64,000 nt of DNA, from the NCBI RefSeq assembly GCF_009932435.1, contig NZ_BJOU01000017.1, positions 1 through 64,000 on the forward strand, in the 5' to 3' direction. The position numbers were made by a program, and so were the translations under genes. Below are positions 17,988 to 26,203 of this stretch, one piece after another (position 1 is the stretch's first letter; each line of letters starts with the position of its first letter). The notes beneath the pieces were generated by a model, which was not told the DNA's origin, searched no databases, and saw only the letters and a list, made by a program, of their open reading frames with translations. The DNA is from Gordonia crocea (lineage in GTDB: Bacteria; Actinomycetota; Actinomycetes; Mycobacteriales; Mycobacteriaceae).

Positions 17988-18446
17988 TCAGGATGCGGGA
18001 GCGGGAGTCCGGCCAGACTTCGCGGCCACGGCCGACCCCTGGCCCGCGGCACAGGTCGTAACCGTGCCATCGGGTGCGATCTCGTCGACGGTCACCGTCG
18101 CGACCGCCCGGCGCCCGGCGTGGGCGGTGACTTCCGCGGTCGCCCGCAGCACCCCGGCCCGGGCCGCCGCGAGATAGGTCACCGTCAACCCGCCGGTGAG
18201 GATGTCGGTGCCCAGTACCGACCCGCAGGCAAAGGTCAGCGTGTTGTCGACCAGATAGGCCAGCACCCCACCGTGGACGAGGCCGACCTGTTGGCGGTGG
18301 CGGTCGCCGATCTCCACCTCCAGGACTGCCACCCCTGCGTCGAACCGGGTGATCGCGGCACCGATCAGGTCGTTGAACGCCTGCGCCGCCAACACCTCCT
18401 CGGCGACCGCAACCGAAAACGCCGGCGCACCCCGGGAGTTGATCAT
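17988..18446 (-). CDS. PaaI family hotdog thioesterase
   Basis: A single-hotdog protein of 152 residues with the family signature QVGLVHGGVLAYLVDNTLTF (HGG plus Asp) near residue 55 and the later strand GGLTVTYLAAARAGVL. It likely hydrolyses acyl- or aryl-CoA esters in the cytosol. It is divergently transcribed from a TetR gene with a perfect AT-rich inverted repeat in the 60-bp gap, so it is probably the regulator's target. It ends convergently with the cysteine-rich protein gene. Confidence 0.87.
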   Translation of the reverse strand: MINSRGAPAFSVAVAEEVLAAQAFNDLIGAAITRFDAGVAVLEVEIGDRHRQQVGLVHGGVLAYLVDNTLTFACGSVLGTDILTGGLTVTYLAAARAGVLRATAEVTAHAGRRAVATVTVDEIAPDGTVTTCAAGQGSAVAAKSGRTPAPAS

Positions 18447-18461
18447 CCGCGCCTCCAGACT

Positions 18462-18481
18462 TTTAGAGTATTTACTCTAAA
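18462..18481. promoter_or_regulatory. Inverted repeat, probable TetR operator
   Basis: Arms tttagagta and tactctaaa (9 bp each) pair perfectly around a 2-bp centre. The site is AT-rich in a very GC-rich genome and lies between the divergent thioesterase (ATG 18446) and TetR (GTG 18507) genes. A second, imperfect copy of the half-site (tagagcataaa, 18486-18496) follows. Autoregulation and control of the thioesterase are inferred from this layout. Confidence 0.7.
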
Positions 18482-18506
18482 TCTAGTAGAGCATAAACTC
18501 CACTTC

Positions 18507-19082
18507 GTGGGAAGACCCGCCAAACACAGCACCGACGACTTTCTCGATGCCGCCGTCGCGATCTATTCGCACCTGGGGGCCCGTGCGGTCACCCTCGGTG
18601 CGGTCGCGAAATCTGTTGGTGCCGCTAACGGTTCGATCTATCACCGCTTCCCCGACCGGCCCGCACTGTTGCGGGCGATGTGGGAGCGCACGGCAGCGCG
18701 ATTCCAGTCGGGCTACCGCGAGAATTTGGGCGAACCCACGATCACCGCCGCAATCGAGTCGGCGACATGGGTCGTGCACTGGTGTCGCGACCATCTCGAC
18801 GAGGCACGGGTACTCCTCGCCGGCGCCCGCACGTTCGGCGCCGATGGGGCCACCTCGGGCGCGACGGGCGGCTCGGATTCACGCCTGCACGCCGACATCC
18901 GCCAGATCGTCGACACCCTGGCGCCGATGACCGCCGCGGGCCCCGACCAGATCGCCTTCGCGCTGTTCGACCTACCGATCGCCGTCGTGATCCGCCCGCT
19001 GCACGAGGGGCGGGCCCCCGGCGCCCGGGAGGCCGAGCTCGTGCGCGATCTCGTCACCGTGATCCTCCGGCCACGGCCCTGA
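18507..19082 (+). CDS. TetR family transcriptional regulator
   Basis: The 191-residue protein has an N-terminal TetR helix-turn-helix (about 8-55): FLDAAVAIYSHLGARAVTL and VAKSVGAANGSIYHRFPDR, ending in the expected Y-x-x-F recognition turn. The C-terminal ligand domain is family-specific. The GTG at 18507 is used because the longer upstream frame would run through the divergent gene and the operator. It likely represses the divergent PaaI-type thioesterase and itself; the ligand is unknown, possibly an acyl-CoA. Confidence 0.9.
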   Translation: MGRPAKHSTDDFLDAAVAIYSHLGARAVTLGAVAKSVGAANGSIYHRFPDRPALLRAMWERTAARFQSGYRENLGEPTITAAIESATWVVHWCRDHLDEARVLLAGARTFGADGATSGATGGSDSRLHADIRQIVDTLAPMTAAGPDQIAFALFDLPIAVVIRPLHEGRAPGAREAELVRDLVTVILRPRP

Positions 19083-19094
19083 GGCGCCGGCGGT

Positions 19095-19784
19095 TCAGGC
19101 CTCGAGTTTGTAGCCCAGGCCGCGGACGGTCAGCAGATGGGTCGGCGACGAAGGGTCGGGCTCGATCTTCGAGCGCAGGCGCTTCACGTGGACGTCGAGC
19201 GTCTTGGTGTCGCCGACGTAGTCCGCGCCCCACACCCGGTCGATCAACTGGCCGCGGGTCAGCACGCGACCGGCGTTGCGCAACAGGAACTCGAGCAGGT
19301 CGAATTCTTTGAGCGGCAACGTGATCTCCGTGCCGTTGACCGTCACGGTGTGGCGGTCGACGTCCATCCGGACCGGACCCGCCTCGAGCAGGCCGTCGAC
19401 GAACTCGTCGTCGAGCGCGGCGTCCGCGCCGCGGCGCAGGACCGCGCGGATCCGCGCGATGAGCTCACGGGCCGAGTACGGCTTGGTGACGTAATCGTCG
19501 GCGCCGAGCTCGAGCCCGACCACCTTGTCGATCTCGCTGTCGCGGGCGGTCACCATGATCACCGGCACCGACGAGCGGGCCCGCAGAGCCTTGCACACCT
19601 CGGTGCCCGACATCCCGGGCAACATCAGGTCGAGCAGCACGATGTCCGGACCGACTTGGTCGAAGGCGGTCAGCGCCGCGGCGCCGTCGTTGATGACGCT
19701 CGCCTCGAAGCCTTCCTTGCGCAGCAGGAACGCGAGCGGGTCGGCCAGCGATTCTTCGTCTTCAACGATGAGAACGTGGGTCAC
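19095..19784 (-). CDS. regX3: Two-component response regulator RegX3
   Basis: The 229 residues show an OmpR-type regulator: receiver domain (1-120) with VEDEE, the phosphoacceptor in DIVLLDLMLPG, and the KPYSARELIARI segment, then a winged-helix DNA-binding domain (about 135-229; DYVGDTKTLDVHVKRLRSKI). It is nearly identical to recalled mycobacterial RegX3, the phosphate-responsive regulator partnered with SenX3. The GTG start overlaps the senX3 stop by 4 bp (GTGA), so the pair is translationally coupled. Confidence 0.97.
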   Translation of the reverse strand: MTHVLIVEDEESLADPLAFLLRKEGFEASVINDGAAALTAFDQVGPDIVLLDLMLPGMSGTEVCKALRARSSVPVIMVTARDSEIDKVVGLELGADDYVTKPYSARELIARIRAVLRRGADAALDDEFVDGLLEAGPVRMDVDRHTVTVNGTEITLPLKEFDLLEFLLRNAGRVLTRGQLIDRVWGADYVGDTKTLDVHVKRLRSKIEPDPSSPTHLLTVRGLGYKLEA

Positions 19785-21058
19785 GAGATTTCCTCTTCCG
19801 TCCGATCGGACTGGGCGTGTTGGGGCTGTGGATCGAGGTCGGCGAATACCTGGGGAATCGACAGGGTGAACGTGGAACCGGTACCCGGCCGACTCCACAG
19901 CGCGATGGAACCGGAGTGGTTCGCCGCGATGTGCTTGACGATCGCCAGGCCCAGGCCCGTGCCACCGGTCAACCGGGACCGGGCCTTGTCGACGCGGAAG
20001 AACCGTTCGAAGACCCGCTCTTGGTCGGCGGGGGCGATGCCGATTCCGCGGTCGGTGACCCCGATCGACACCATCGGGACGCCCCCCTCGTCATCGGGCT
20101 CGACGACCCGTCGGCTCACCGACGCGGTGGTCCCCGCCGGGGAGTAGGCGATCGCATTCGACAGCAGATTGGTCAGCGCGGTCAGCAGCAGCGGACGGTC
20201 GCCGTAGACGAACAGACCACACCGCTCGTCGCCGACCAGGGTGATCCCCGCGGCCTCCGCGGGGACCGCCACCGCGGCGAGCGCCTCGTCGATCAAGCCG
20301 TCGACGTCCACCGGCTCGAACTCCGCGGTTTCCCCACCCTGCAACCGCGACAGGGCGATCAACTCGGTGACGAGATTGCCCATCCGCTTGCTCTCCGAGG
20401 CCACCCGGGAACCGAAGTGCCGCACCGAATCGGGGTCGCCGACCGATTCGAGAAGCGCTTCGGCCAGCAAGGCGATCGCCCCGACCGGTGTCTTGAGCTC
20501 ATGACTGACGTTGGCCACGAAATCCCGGCGCGTCGCCTCGACACGGACGTTCTCGGTGTCGTCGTCGCCGTAGATCAAGATGAAGCGCAACCCGTTGAGT
20601 TCGACGTAGCGCGCCAGGCAGCGCACCGACAGCGTCGGATAAGCCGCACTGGTGCGAGCCGTGGCGAGGAAACCCGCGGTGGTCGGCGGCGGCACGAATT
20701 CGAACCGGTCATCCTCCCGGGTGCGCAGCACGTCGGCGACGTGTTCGGCGACCGACGGGTTGAGGACGTGCTCGGTCACCAGGCCCAACCGGACGGCGGC
20801 CTCGTTGTAGAGCGCCAGGTCGCCGCTCTCCTCGACGACGACGAAGCCGTGCTCGGATTGGCGGACCACCATCCGCAGGATGTCGCTGCGGTCCTGCGCG
20901 GTGAGCGAATCGGCGGGCGCGGGTGCGGCCGTCAGGACCGACAGCGGGGTGATGGGCTCGTCGAATCGGAAGACCGGCTGACCGAAGACGAGTCGACCGA
21001 GGACAAAGCCGCAGACGAGCGCAGAGGCGATCGCCGCGACGATCAAAGCAACGGTCAC
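19781..21058 (-). CDS. senX3: Sensor histidine kinase SenX3
   Basis: The 425-residue kinase has one clear N-terminal membrane segment (about 4-24), a PAS-like domain (about 60-165), the H-box FVANVSHELKTPVG with phosphorylated H186, and the ATPase domain with LTNLLSNAIAYSP, DRGIGIAP and GGTGLGLAIVKHI. It senses phosphate state and phosphorylates RegX3. The next minus-strand gene upstream is a GNAT protein, with gpmA beyond, the same neighbourhood as in mycobacteria. Confidence 0.97.
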   Translation of the reverse strand: MTVALIVAAIASALVCGFVLGRLVFGQPVFRFDEPITPLSVLTAAPAPADSLTAQDRSDILRMVVRQSEHGFVVVEESGDLALYNEAAVRLGLVTEHVLNPSVAEHVADVLRTREDDRFEFVPPPTTAGFLATARTSAAYPTLSVRCLARYVELNGLRFILIYGDDDTENVRVEATRRDFVANVSHELKTPVGAIALLAEALLESVGDPDSVRHFGSRVASESKRMGNLVTELIALSRLQGGETAEFEPVDVDGLIDEALAAVAVPAEAAGITLVGDERCGLFVYGDRPLLLTALTNLLSNAIAYSPAGTTASVSRRVVEPDDEGGVPMVSIGVTDRGIGIAPADQERVFERFFRVDKARSRLTGGTGLGLAIVKHIAANHSGSIALWSRPGTGSTFTLSIPQVFADLDPQPQHAQSDRTEEEIS

Positions 21059-21119
21059 ACCACAACCCTACGACGCCCGGGTAAGGAAAACCCAGCCAGA
21101 CGGCCGAAATTTCACGACC

Positions 21120-21137
21120 GTTCACCGGCCGTTAAGG
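21120..21137. promoter_or_regulatory. Candidate RegX3/PHO-box half-sites upstream of senX3
   Basis: The plus strand reads gttcaccggcc followed directly by gttaagg, two GTT(C/A)A-like half-sites at an 11-bp period, about 60 bp upstream of the senX3 start. RegX3 and PhoP of actinobacteria bind direct GTTCA-type repeats with this spacing, and senX3-regX3 is autoregulated in mycobacteria. The second half-site is weak, so this is a proposal. Confidence 0.35.
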
Positions 21138-21143
21138 GGGTCG

Positions 21144-21446
21144 CTAACGCTGTTCGCGGACCAAATCGGCGTACTCGGGGTGCTTGCCCAAGTAGCTCTG
21201 GATGTAGCTGCACACGGGGACGATCTTGTTGCCGTTGGCCCGCGCGTCGTCCAGCACGGCCTTGGCCAGTTGCCCGGCGAAGCCGCGCCCGCTGAACTGC
21301 TCGCTGACCACGGTGTGGGTCAGCACCAGGGCACCCGGTTCGGTCACGTAGTCGATGTAGCCGACCGACTTTTCCACCCCGTCTTCCTCGATCAGCGCCT
21401 CATAGCGCTCGCGGGCGGGCTGGTGGTCGACGCGAAGCTCAGCCAT
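21144..21446 (-). CDS. GNAT-like N-acetyltransferase (YjdJ type)
   Basis: The 100-residue protein has the short GNAT fold of the Gcn5-related N-acetyltransferase family found in many actinobacteria: TVVSEQFSGRGFAGQLAKAVL is the acetyl-CoA pyrophosphate loop region and KIVPVCSYIQSYLGKHPEY the family C-terminus. It likely acetylates an amine substrate that is not known. The gene lies between senX3 and gpmA on the same strand. Confidence 0.88.
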   Translation of the reverse strand: MAELRVDHQPARERYEALIEEDGVEKSVGYIDYVTEPGALVLTHTVVSEQFSGRGFAGQLAKAVLDDARANGNKIVPVCSYIQSYLGKHPEYADLVREQR

Positions 21447-21485
21447 GCCGCCCAGCCTAGCGTGCTGGCGGCACGGCCCGCCACG

Positions 21486-22229
21486 TTACTTCTGGCCCTG
21501 GGCGGCAACCGCCGCGGCGCCGGCGGCAGCGGCCTCCGGATCCAGGTAAACGCCCTTACCGGTCACGTTCCCGTCCGCGTCGAAGTCGTAGCGCAGCGGG
21601 TTGCCGGTGGGGATGTTCAGCTCGGCGATATCAGCGTCGGAGATTCCCTCGAGGTGCTTCACCAGCGCCCGCAGCGAGTTGCCGTGCGCGGCGATGAGCA
21701 GGGTCTTTCCCGCCCGCAGATCGGCGGCAATGGTCTCCTCGTAGTACGGGATGAGGCGGACGACGACATCCTTGAGGCACTCGGTCAGCGGCACCTGCGG
21801 CAGGTCGGCATAACGCGGGTCGCCGGTCTGGCTGTATTCGGAAGCCGGGTCGATCGGGGGCGGCGGGGTGTCGTAGCTGCGCCGCCAGGCCATGAACTGC
21901 TCGTCGCCGTACTTTTCCTTGGTCTGGGCCTTATTCAGGCCCTGCAGCGCGCCGTAGTGACGCTCGTTGAGCCGCCAGTCGCGCACGACCGGGATCCAGT
22001 GGCGGTCGGCGGTGTCCAAGGCGATCTGCGCGGTGGTGATCGCGCGGCGCAGCAGGGAGGTGTAGAGCACGTCGGGGAGCAGGTCGTGCTCGACGAGCAG
22101 TTCGCCGGCGCGGACTGCCTCGGCGCGGCCCTTGTCGGTGAGATCGACGTCGACCCAGCCGGTGAACTGGTTGGAAGCGTTCCACTGGCTCTCGCCGTGG
22201 CGCATCAGGATCAGGGTGCCGTTGCTCAT
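21486..22229 (-). CDS. gpmA: 2,3-bisphosphoglycerate-dependent phosphoglycerate mutase
   Basis: The glycolytic enzyme interconverts 3- and 2-phosphoglycerate through a phosphohistidine. The 247 residues contain [12 protein letters not shown] with catalytic H11, the conserved RRSYDTPPP segment, and the second histidine in [17 protein letters not shown]. The length is normal; an Ala-rich tail ends the protein. It lies in the conserved senX3-gpm1-mshA neighbourhood. Confidence 0.97.
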   Translation of the reverse strand: MSNGTLILMRHGESQWNASNQFTGWVDVDLTDKGRAEAVRAGELLVEHDLLPDVLYTSLLRRAITTAQIALDTADRHWIPVVRDWRLNERHYGALQGLNKAQTKEKYGDEQFMAWRRSYDTPPPPIDPASEYSQTGDPRYADLPQVPLTECLKDVVVRLIPYYEETIAADLRAGKTLLIAAHGNSLRALVKHLEGISDADIAELNIPTGNPLRYDFDADGNVTGKGVYLDPEAAAAGAAAVAAQGQK

Positions 22230-22287
22230 GGCAGCAAGTTTGTCATAACGCCCCGGGTTCTCACACCGTGATCGGCGGCCCGGGGGA

Positions 22288-22317
22288 TGAGGTCCCCGCG
22301 TCGCGCGCGGGGCCTCA
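22288..22317 (-). terminator. Hairpin at the 3' end of the YbjN gene
   Basis: The minus strand can form a strong GC stem (arms tgaggtccccgcg and cgcggggcctca, one mismatch or bulge) that overlaps the stop codon of the YbjN-domain gene at 22315. No U-run follows. It probably ends or attenuates the mshA-ybjN transcript before gpmA. Confidence 0.45.
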
Positions 22318-22914
22318 GCCTTCCGGTTCTGCGGGGGCTGCGGGCTCGGCGTGGACCGGCCGGGCGGGACGGTACTGCTCGGGCAGCGGCTCCCCCGGCT
22401 CCGGCAGCGACTCCTTGTCGATGAGGTGCTCGAACGCCATCAGATTGTGCAGCGGTTCCCGGCGGGACACCCGCCACGCCCACTCGCGCCGGATGGAGGT
22501 GGCAAAGCCGAGCTCGAGCAGGACGTTGAAGTCGCCGTCGGCGGCCTCCAAGATCTGCCCGAGCACCCGGTCGAGCTCGTCGGCGGTCAAGGCGTCGGAG
22601 CTGATCCGCCCGACCAGGTAGATGTCGCCGATGTTGTCGACGGTGTAGGCCACGCCGTACAGCCGCCGGTTGCGCTGCAGCAGGTATTTGAAGACGCCCG
22701 CCAGATTCTCGTCGGGGTGGCGGCACACGAAGGCCTCCACCCGGGCGCCATGGCTGGTCGCGGTCAGCAGCACCGTCGTCTTGAGCTTCTTCTCGCCGGG
22801 GAGTTCGAGGATGACGTGTTCGCCGTCGGGGCCGCCCGACGACTTTCGGGTGTAGTCGACCTCGCGCTCGTCGAGGGCCTGGGTCAGCAACCCGAGGTTT
22901 TGCTCCGCACTCAC
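22315..22914 (-). CDS. YbjN domain-containing protein
   Basis: The 199-residue protein matches the YbjN family (bacterial sensory-transduction-regulator-like): [32 protein letters not shown] is its conserved core, split here as [19 protein letters not shown] and [11 protein letters not shown]. The tail is Pro/Glu/Ala-rich. The GTG at 22914 overlaps the mshA stop (GTGA) and has GGAGG 7 nt upstream. It always follows mshA in related genomes (recalled Rv0487 type). The function is unknown. Confidence 0.88.
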   Translation of the reverse strand: MSAEQNLGLLTQALDEREVDYTRKSSGGPDGEHVILELPGEKKLKTTVLLTATSHGARVEAFVCRHPDENLAGVFKYLLQRNRRLYGVAYTVDNIGDIYLVGRISSDALTADELDRVLGQILEAADGDFNVLLELGFATSIRREWAWRVSRREPLHNLMAFEHLIDKESLPEPGEPLPEQYRPARPVHAEPAAPAEPEG

Positions 22915-24233
22915 AACCAGGCCTCCTGCCGGGATCGACGACGCCACCGCAGCCGACCGGTCCGCGCGTGCCGGTCGGACCGCTTGGCCTCGATCGCCGC
23001 CGAGTAGGACGCGAGCAACCCGTCGGCGGCCCGGTCCCAGGAGAACCGTTCCGCATGGCGGCGGGCGGCGGCCCCCATCGCGTCGAGGCGCTGCGGGTCG
23101 GCGAGCATCTTCTCCAGCGCGTTGCCCCAGTCGCTGATCCGGTGCCCGTCGACGAGGACACCGGTGAGCCCGTCGGCGACGGCGACGCCGAGACCGCCCA
23201 CGTCGGCGGCCAAGACCGGCGTTCCGCAGGCCTGCGCTTCGACGGCGACGAGGCCGAAGCTCTCCGAGTAGCTCGGCACCCCGACGACGTCGGCGGCGCG
23301 GTAGACCTGCGCCAGCCGTTCGGCCGGCTGCGGCGGCAGGAAGGTGACACGATCGGCGACCCCCAACTCGACCGCCAGGTCGGCCAGGGCCGTCGGGTGT
23401 TCGCGCCCGGTGCCCGACGGGCCGCCGACGACGAGCAGGCGCAACGGGCGGCGGCCCTCGGCGCGCGCGGCATCGATGAGTGGTGCGGCGGCCCGCAGGA
23501 GGACGTCGGGCGCCTTGAGCGGTTGGATCCGCCCGACGAAGGCGACGACGGTCTCGTCGGCGTCGAGGCCGAGATCGGCGCGCGCGGCGGCGGCGTCGCC
23601 GGGGGTGAAACAGTCCAGGTCGGCCCCGGGCGCGACCACGTCGATGATCGAGGGATCGGCGTGGTACATCGACACCAGTTCGGCGGCCTCGGTCCCGGTG
23701 TTGGCCACCAGGCGGTCGGCCACGTCGACGACTTGCTGCTCACCGACGATGCGCAGGCGCGGCTCCTCGGTGTCACCGGTGGCCAGCGAGGCGTTCTTCA
23801 CCGCGGCGAGGGTGTGTGCGGTGTGGACCAGCGGGACGCCCCACCGGTTCGCCGCCAGCCACCCGACCTGCCCGGAGAGCCAATAGTGGGAGTGGACGAT
23901 GTCGTAGTAGCCGCTGGCATGGGCCGCCTCGGCACCCAGTACCCCGGCGGAGAAGCCGCACAGCTGGGCGGGCAGGTCGGTCTTGTCGAGGCCTTCGAAC
24001 GGCCCCGCCTGCACGTGGCGGACCAGCACGCCGGGCGCGGCGCGCACCACCGGCTCGTCCGACGAGGAGGTGGCCCGGGTGAAGATCTCGACCTCGACGC
24101 CGCGCCGGGCCAGCCGCACGGCCGTCTGCCAGACGTACACGTTCATCCCGCCGGCATCACCGATTCCCGGTTGCGCCAGCGGCGAGGTGTGCACCGAGAT
24201 CACCGCGATGCGGCGGGGCAGCACAGAAGGCAT
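22911..24233 (-). CDS. mshA: D-inositol-3-phosphate glycosyltransferase (mycothiol synthesis)
   Basis: MshA transfers GlcNAc from UDP-GlcNAc to 1D-myo-inositol-3-phosphate, the first step of mycothiol synthesis. The 440-residue GT4-family enzyme has [20 protein letters not shown] at the N-terminus, [11 protein letters not shown] in the acceptor domain, and the C-terminal nucleotide-sugar motif [21 protein letters not shown]. Length and motifs fit actinobacterial MshA. It follows the GT87 gene by 9 bp and overlaps the YbjN gene. Confidence 0.97.
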   Translation of the reverse strand: MPSVLPRRIAVISVHTSPLAQPGIGDAGGMNVYVWQTAVRLARRGVEVEIFTRATSSSDEPVVRAAPGVLVRHVQAGPFEGLDKTDLPAQLCGFSAGVLGAEAAHASGYYDIVHSHYWLSGQVGWLAANRWGVPLVHTAHTLAAVKNASLATGDTEEPRLRIVGEQQVVDVADRLVANTGTEAAELVSMYHADPSIIDVVAPGADLDCFTPGDAAAARADLGLDADETVVAFVGRIQPLKAPDVLLRAAAPLIDAARAEGRRPLRLLVVGGPSGTGREHPTALADLAVELGVADRVTFLPPQPAERLAQVYRAADVVGVPSYSESFGLVAVEAQACGTPVLAADVGGLGVAVADGLTGVLVDGHRISDWGNALEKMLADPQRLDAMGAAARRHAERFSWDRAADGLLASYSAAIEAKRSDRHARTGRLRWRRRSRQEAWL

Positions 24234-24242
24234 GCCCCCACC

Positions 24243-25535
24243 TTAGTCCCGCAGCGATTCGGCCTCGGCGCTCGTCGCGCGCCGGGTCCAGTAGAAGGCG
24301 GCGGCCACCGCGCTCGCAAAGACCAAGAGGTAGGCCGCGGACCCGGCCACGGCGCGCACCGCCTCCCACCCGTGGGCGTCCGGTGACCAGAAGACGCGGA
24401 ACGTCCCGGCTCGCCACACCAGCCGACCCTCAAGGAAGACCTGGACCCGCCACGCCCCCGCGGCGACCGCGAAGGCTGCCGGGACCAACCACCACAACCA
24501 GGTGATCGGCCGGTCCCGGCGCACGGCGTCGGCGACGCGGACCACGGTGATCAGCAGCAACGGGAGGATCCAGACCCAGTGGTGGCCCCAGCTGAACGGC
24601 GACACCGCGCACGCGGTCAGGCCGGCCATCGTGATGGCGGCCATCTGTGCGCCGGCCCGATACAGCCGGGCCACGGCCATCAGGCCCACGACGGCCACAC
24701 CGATCCCCAACGGCAGCCACAGCCAGCCGGGCGGATGCCAGAGCCCCAGCGCATCCATCCGGGCGAGGAGTCCGTGGATGGACTGGTTCGACGGTGCGTC
24801 CTCCTCCCCGATGTGGGCGGTGTTCCCGGCACCCGTCCAGTACCGCCAGGCCTGCCCGCGCAGGACCAGCAGGCCGATCAGGATGGTCGCGGCGAACACC
24901 GTCACCGCGGTGAGTGCGGCCCGAAACTGGCGGGTCACCACCAGATAGGCGACGAAGAAGATCGGGGTCAGCTTGATCCCAGCCGCGATTCCCACCCCGA
25001 TGCCCCGCCACTTCCCCGTGGGCAGCGTCAGACAGCCGACGACGAACACCGCCAACACCAGGTTGATCTGACCGTTCCAGATCGTGGTGTGCACCGGCTC
25101 CAACAGCAGGCCGGCGAGCGACGCGGCGACGGCGGTCAGCCAGAAGCGCCGGTCGCGCTGAAATCCCATGGCGCGCAGGGTCAGGACGACCAGGAGGAAC
25201 AGGCAGACGATGTTGACCGCCTGCACCAACCGGATGGCGTGGAGCGGACTGATCAGGGCGAGGGGCGCCATGACCACGGCGGCAAACGGCGGGTAGGTGA
25301 ACCACCAATAGCGGTAGACAGGCCGGTCATAGAGCGGTAGCCCGTGGATCACGGCATTCGCGCCGCCCCGGTACACCTTCGTGTCGACGCCGTTGGTGAA
25401 CAGGCCGTAGTGCCCGGCGACGGGGACCACCCACAGGTGCCAGACGAGGGCGCCGACGGCCGCGGCGCAGAACACGACGACCACGGACTTCGCGATAGTC
25501 GGCGCAGCGCTGCGCTGCAGGTCAAGCCCGGTCAC
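24243..25535 (-). CDS. GT87 (DUF2029) polyprenyl-phosphate mannosyltransferase-like membrane protein
   Basis: The 430-residue protein has about ten membrane helices and the GT-C layout of the DUF2029/GT87 family. An early periplasmic-loop segment carries FTNGVDTKVYRGGANAV with the conserved Asp; YWWFTYPPFAAVVMAPLAL and EPVHTTIWNGQINLVLAVFV are further family blocks. Members add alpha-1,2-mannose to lipomannan/LAM or related glycans using polyprenyl-phosphomannose. The exact acceptor is not known. It is immediately upstream of mshA on the same strand. Confidence 0.88.
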   Translation of the reverse strand: MTGLDLQRSAAPTIAKSVVVVFCAAAVGALVWHLWVVPVAGHYGLFTNGVDTKVYRGGANAVIHGLPLYDRPVYRYWWFTYPPFAAVVMAPLALISPLHAIRLVQAVNIVCLFLLVVLTLRAMGFQRDRRFWLTAVAASLAGLLLEPVHTTIWNGQINLVLAVFVVGCLTLPTGKWRGIGVGIAAGIKLTPIFFVAYLVVTRQFRAALTAVTVFAATILIGLLVLRGQAWRYWTGAGNTAHIGEEDAPSNQSIHGLLARMDALGLWHPPGWLWLPLGIGVAVVGLMAVARLYRAGAQMAAITMAGLTACAVSPFSWGHHWVWILPLLLITVVRVADAVRRDRPITWLWWLVPAAFAVAAGAWRVQVFLEGRLVWRAGTFRVFWSPDAHGWEAVRAVAGSAAYLLVFASAVAAAFYWTRRATSAEAESLRD

Positions 25536-25664
25536 GCGACGAGACTACGCCCAGTCGCGCGCAGAGCGGCTCATTCCACGCCAAGTGCGGCGCGGCGGGC
25601 GGAGGCGGCCTCGCGCCGCGCAAATCCGCGTTTCAAGTCGAAGTCCGACGAGCGCAAGCGGCGC

Positions 25665-25696
25665 TACGCCGAGCAGGTCATACGCCGAGCAGGTCA
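25665..25696. repeat. 16-bp exact tandem duplication
   Basis: tacgccgagcaggtca occurs twice in tandem (25665-25680 and 25681-25696) in the 165-bp gap between the GT87 gene and the next minus-strand gene. I see no gene in the gap. The duplication looks like replication slippage. Confidence 0.85.
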
Positions 25697-25700
25697 AACG

Positions 25701-26072
25701 TCAGGGCGAGCAGGCGCCCGCCGGCTGACCGTCCACCTCGACGGTCGCGCTCCATGAAGTACCCAACGCACTCGCATCGCCCGAGGGCACGAATACCGAG
25801 ATCCTGTCGCCGTCGCGCACCGGCGGCGCGTCGATGTTGTTCTGCCGGCCGGTGTCGGTTCGGAACACATAGTTGGCGATCTGCTCGCCGCCGTCGAACT
25901 TGACGGCCCGCTGCACCTTGCCACTGGTCCACGAGAACACCACAGTTCCCGTCGTCGGGATCGAGCCTTTGTACGACCAGGCGACCGACTTGGCACCCGC
26001 ACCACCTTGGGCGAAGTCACCCACCTCGACGCCGGTCAGCCCGAACGCCCCCGGCGCGATCGCGGTTTTCAT
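25701..26072 (-). CDS. Hypothetical protein, beta-rich
   Basis: The 123-residue reading frame starts MKTAIAPGAFGLTG and is rich in Gly, Val, Ser and Thr, alternating as in a beta-sandwich (SVAWSYKGSIPTTGTVVFSW, split here from a longer strand pattern). It has no signal peptide, no membrane segment and only one cysteine near its end. Third-position GC is as high as in neighbouring genes, which supports coding, but I recognise no family. It is divergent from the P450 gene. Confidence 0.55.
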   Translation of the reverse strand: MKTAIAPGAFGLTGVEVGDFAQGGAGAKSVAWSYKGSIPTTGTVVFSWTSGKVQRAVKFDGGEQIANYVFRTDTGRQNNIDAPPVRDGDRISVFVPSGDASALGTSWSATVEVDGQPAGACSP

Positions 26073-26168
26073 GCCGCTGAGCGTAGATTACGCCGACCTG
26101 TTTTCTTGTTCCCGATTTCCACCACTCGAGGAGGTGCTCGCATGGTCACCGCACGCACTACCCGCTCC

Positions 26169-26197
26169 TTGACACTTTGCCTAATGTGTCTTATTTT
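26169..26197 (+). promoter_or_regulatory. Near-consensus promoter of the P450 gene
   Basis: TTGACA (26169-26174) and TATTTT (26192-26197) are separated by exactly 17 bp, and the ATG of the P450 gene follows the -10 by 6 nt, so the transcript is probably leaderless. This is the best-matching sigma70-type promoter in the window. Confidence 0.65.
26171..26190. promoter_or_regulatory. Inverted repeat inside the P450 promoter, probable operator
   Basis: Arms gacacttt and aatgtgtc (8 bp, one mismatched pair) flank a 4-bp centre. The repeat overlaps the -35 and fills the spacer, a position where a bound TetR dimer would block RNA polymerase. A TetR gene lies directly downstream of the P450 gene and is the natural candidate regulator; this link is inferred. 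Confidence 0.55.
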
Positions 26198-26203
26198 CCC
26201 TAC

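Noticed and set aside
18120-18506. N-terminal extension of the TetR protein at 18507
   Set aside because: It would be antisense to the thioesterase and would place the operator inside the gene.
25344-25757. Plus-strand frame over the GT87 gene start and the following gap
   Set aside because: No recognisable domain, Arg/Ala-rich, overlaps two minus-strand genes; includes the 16-bp slippage repeat.
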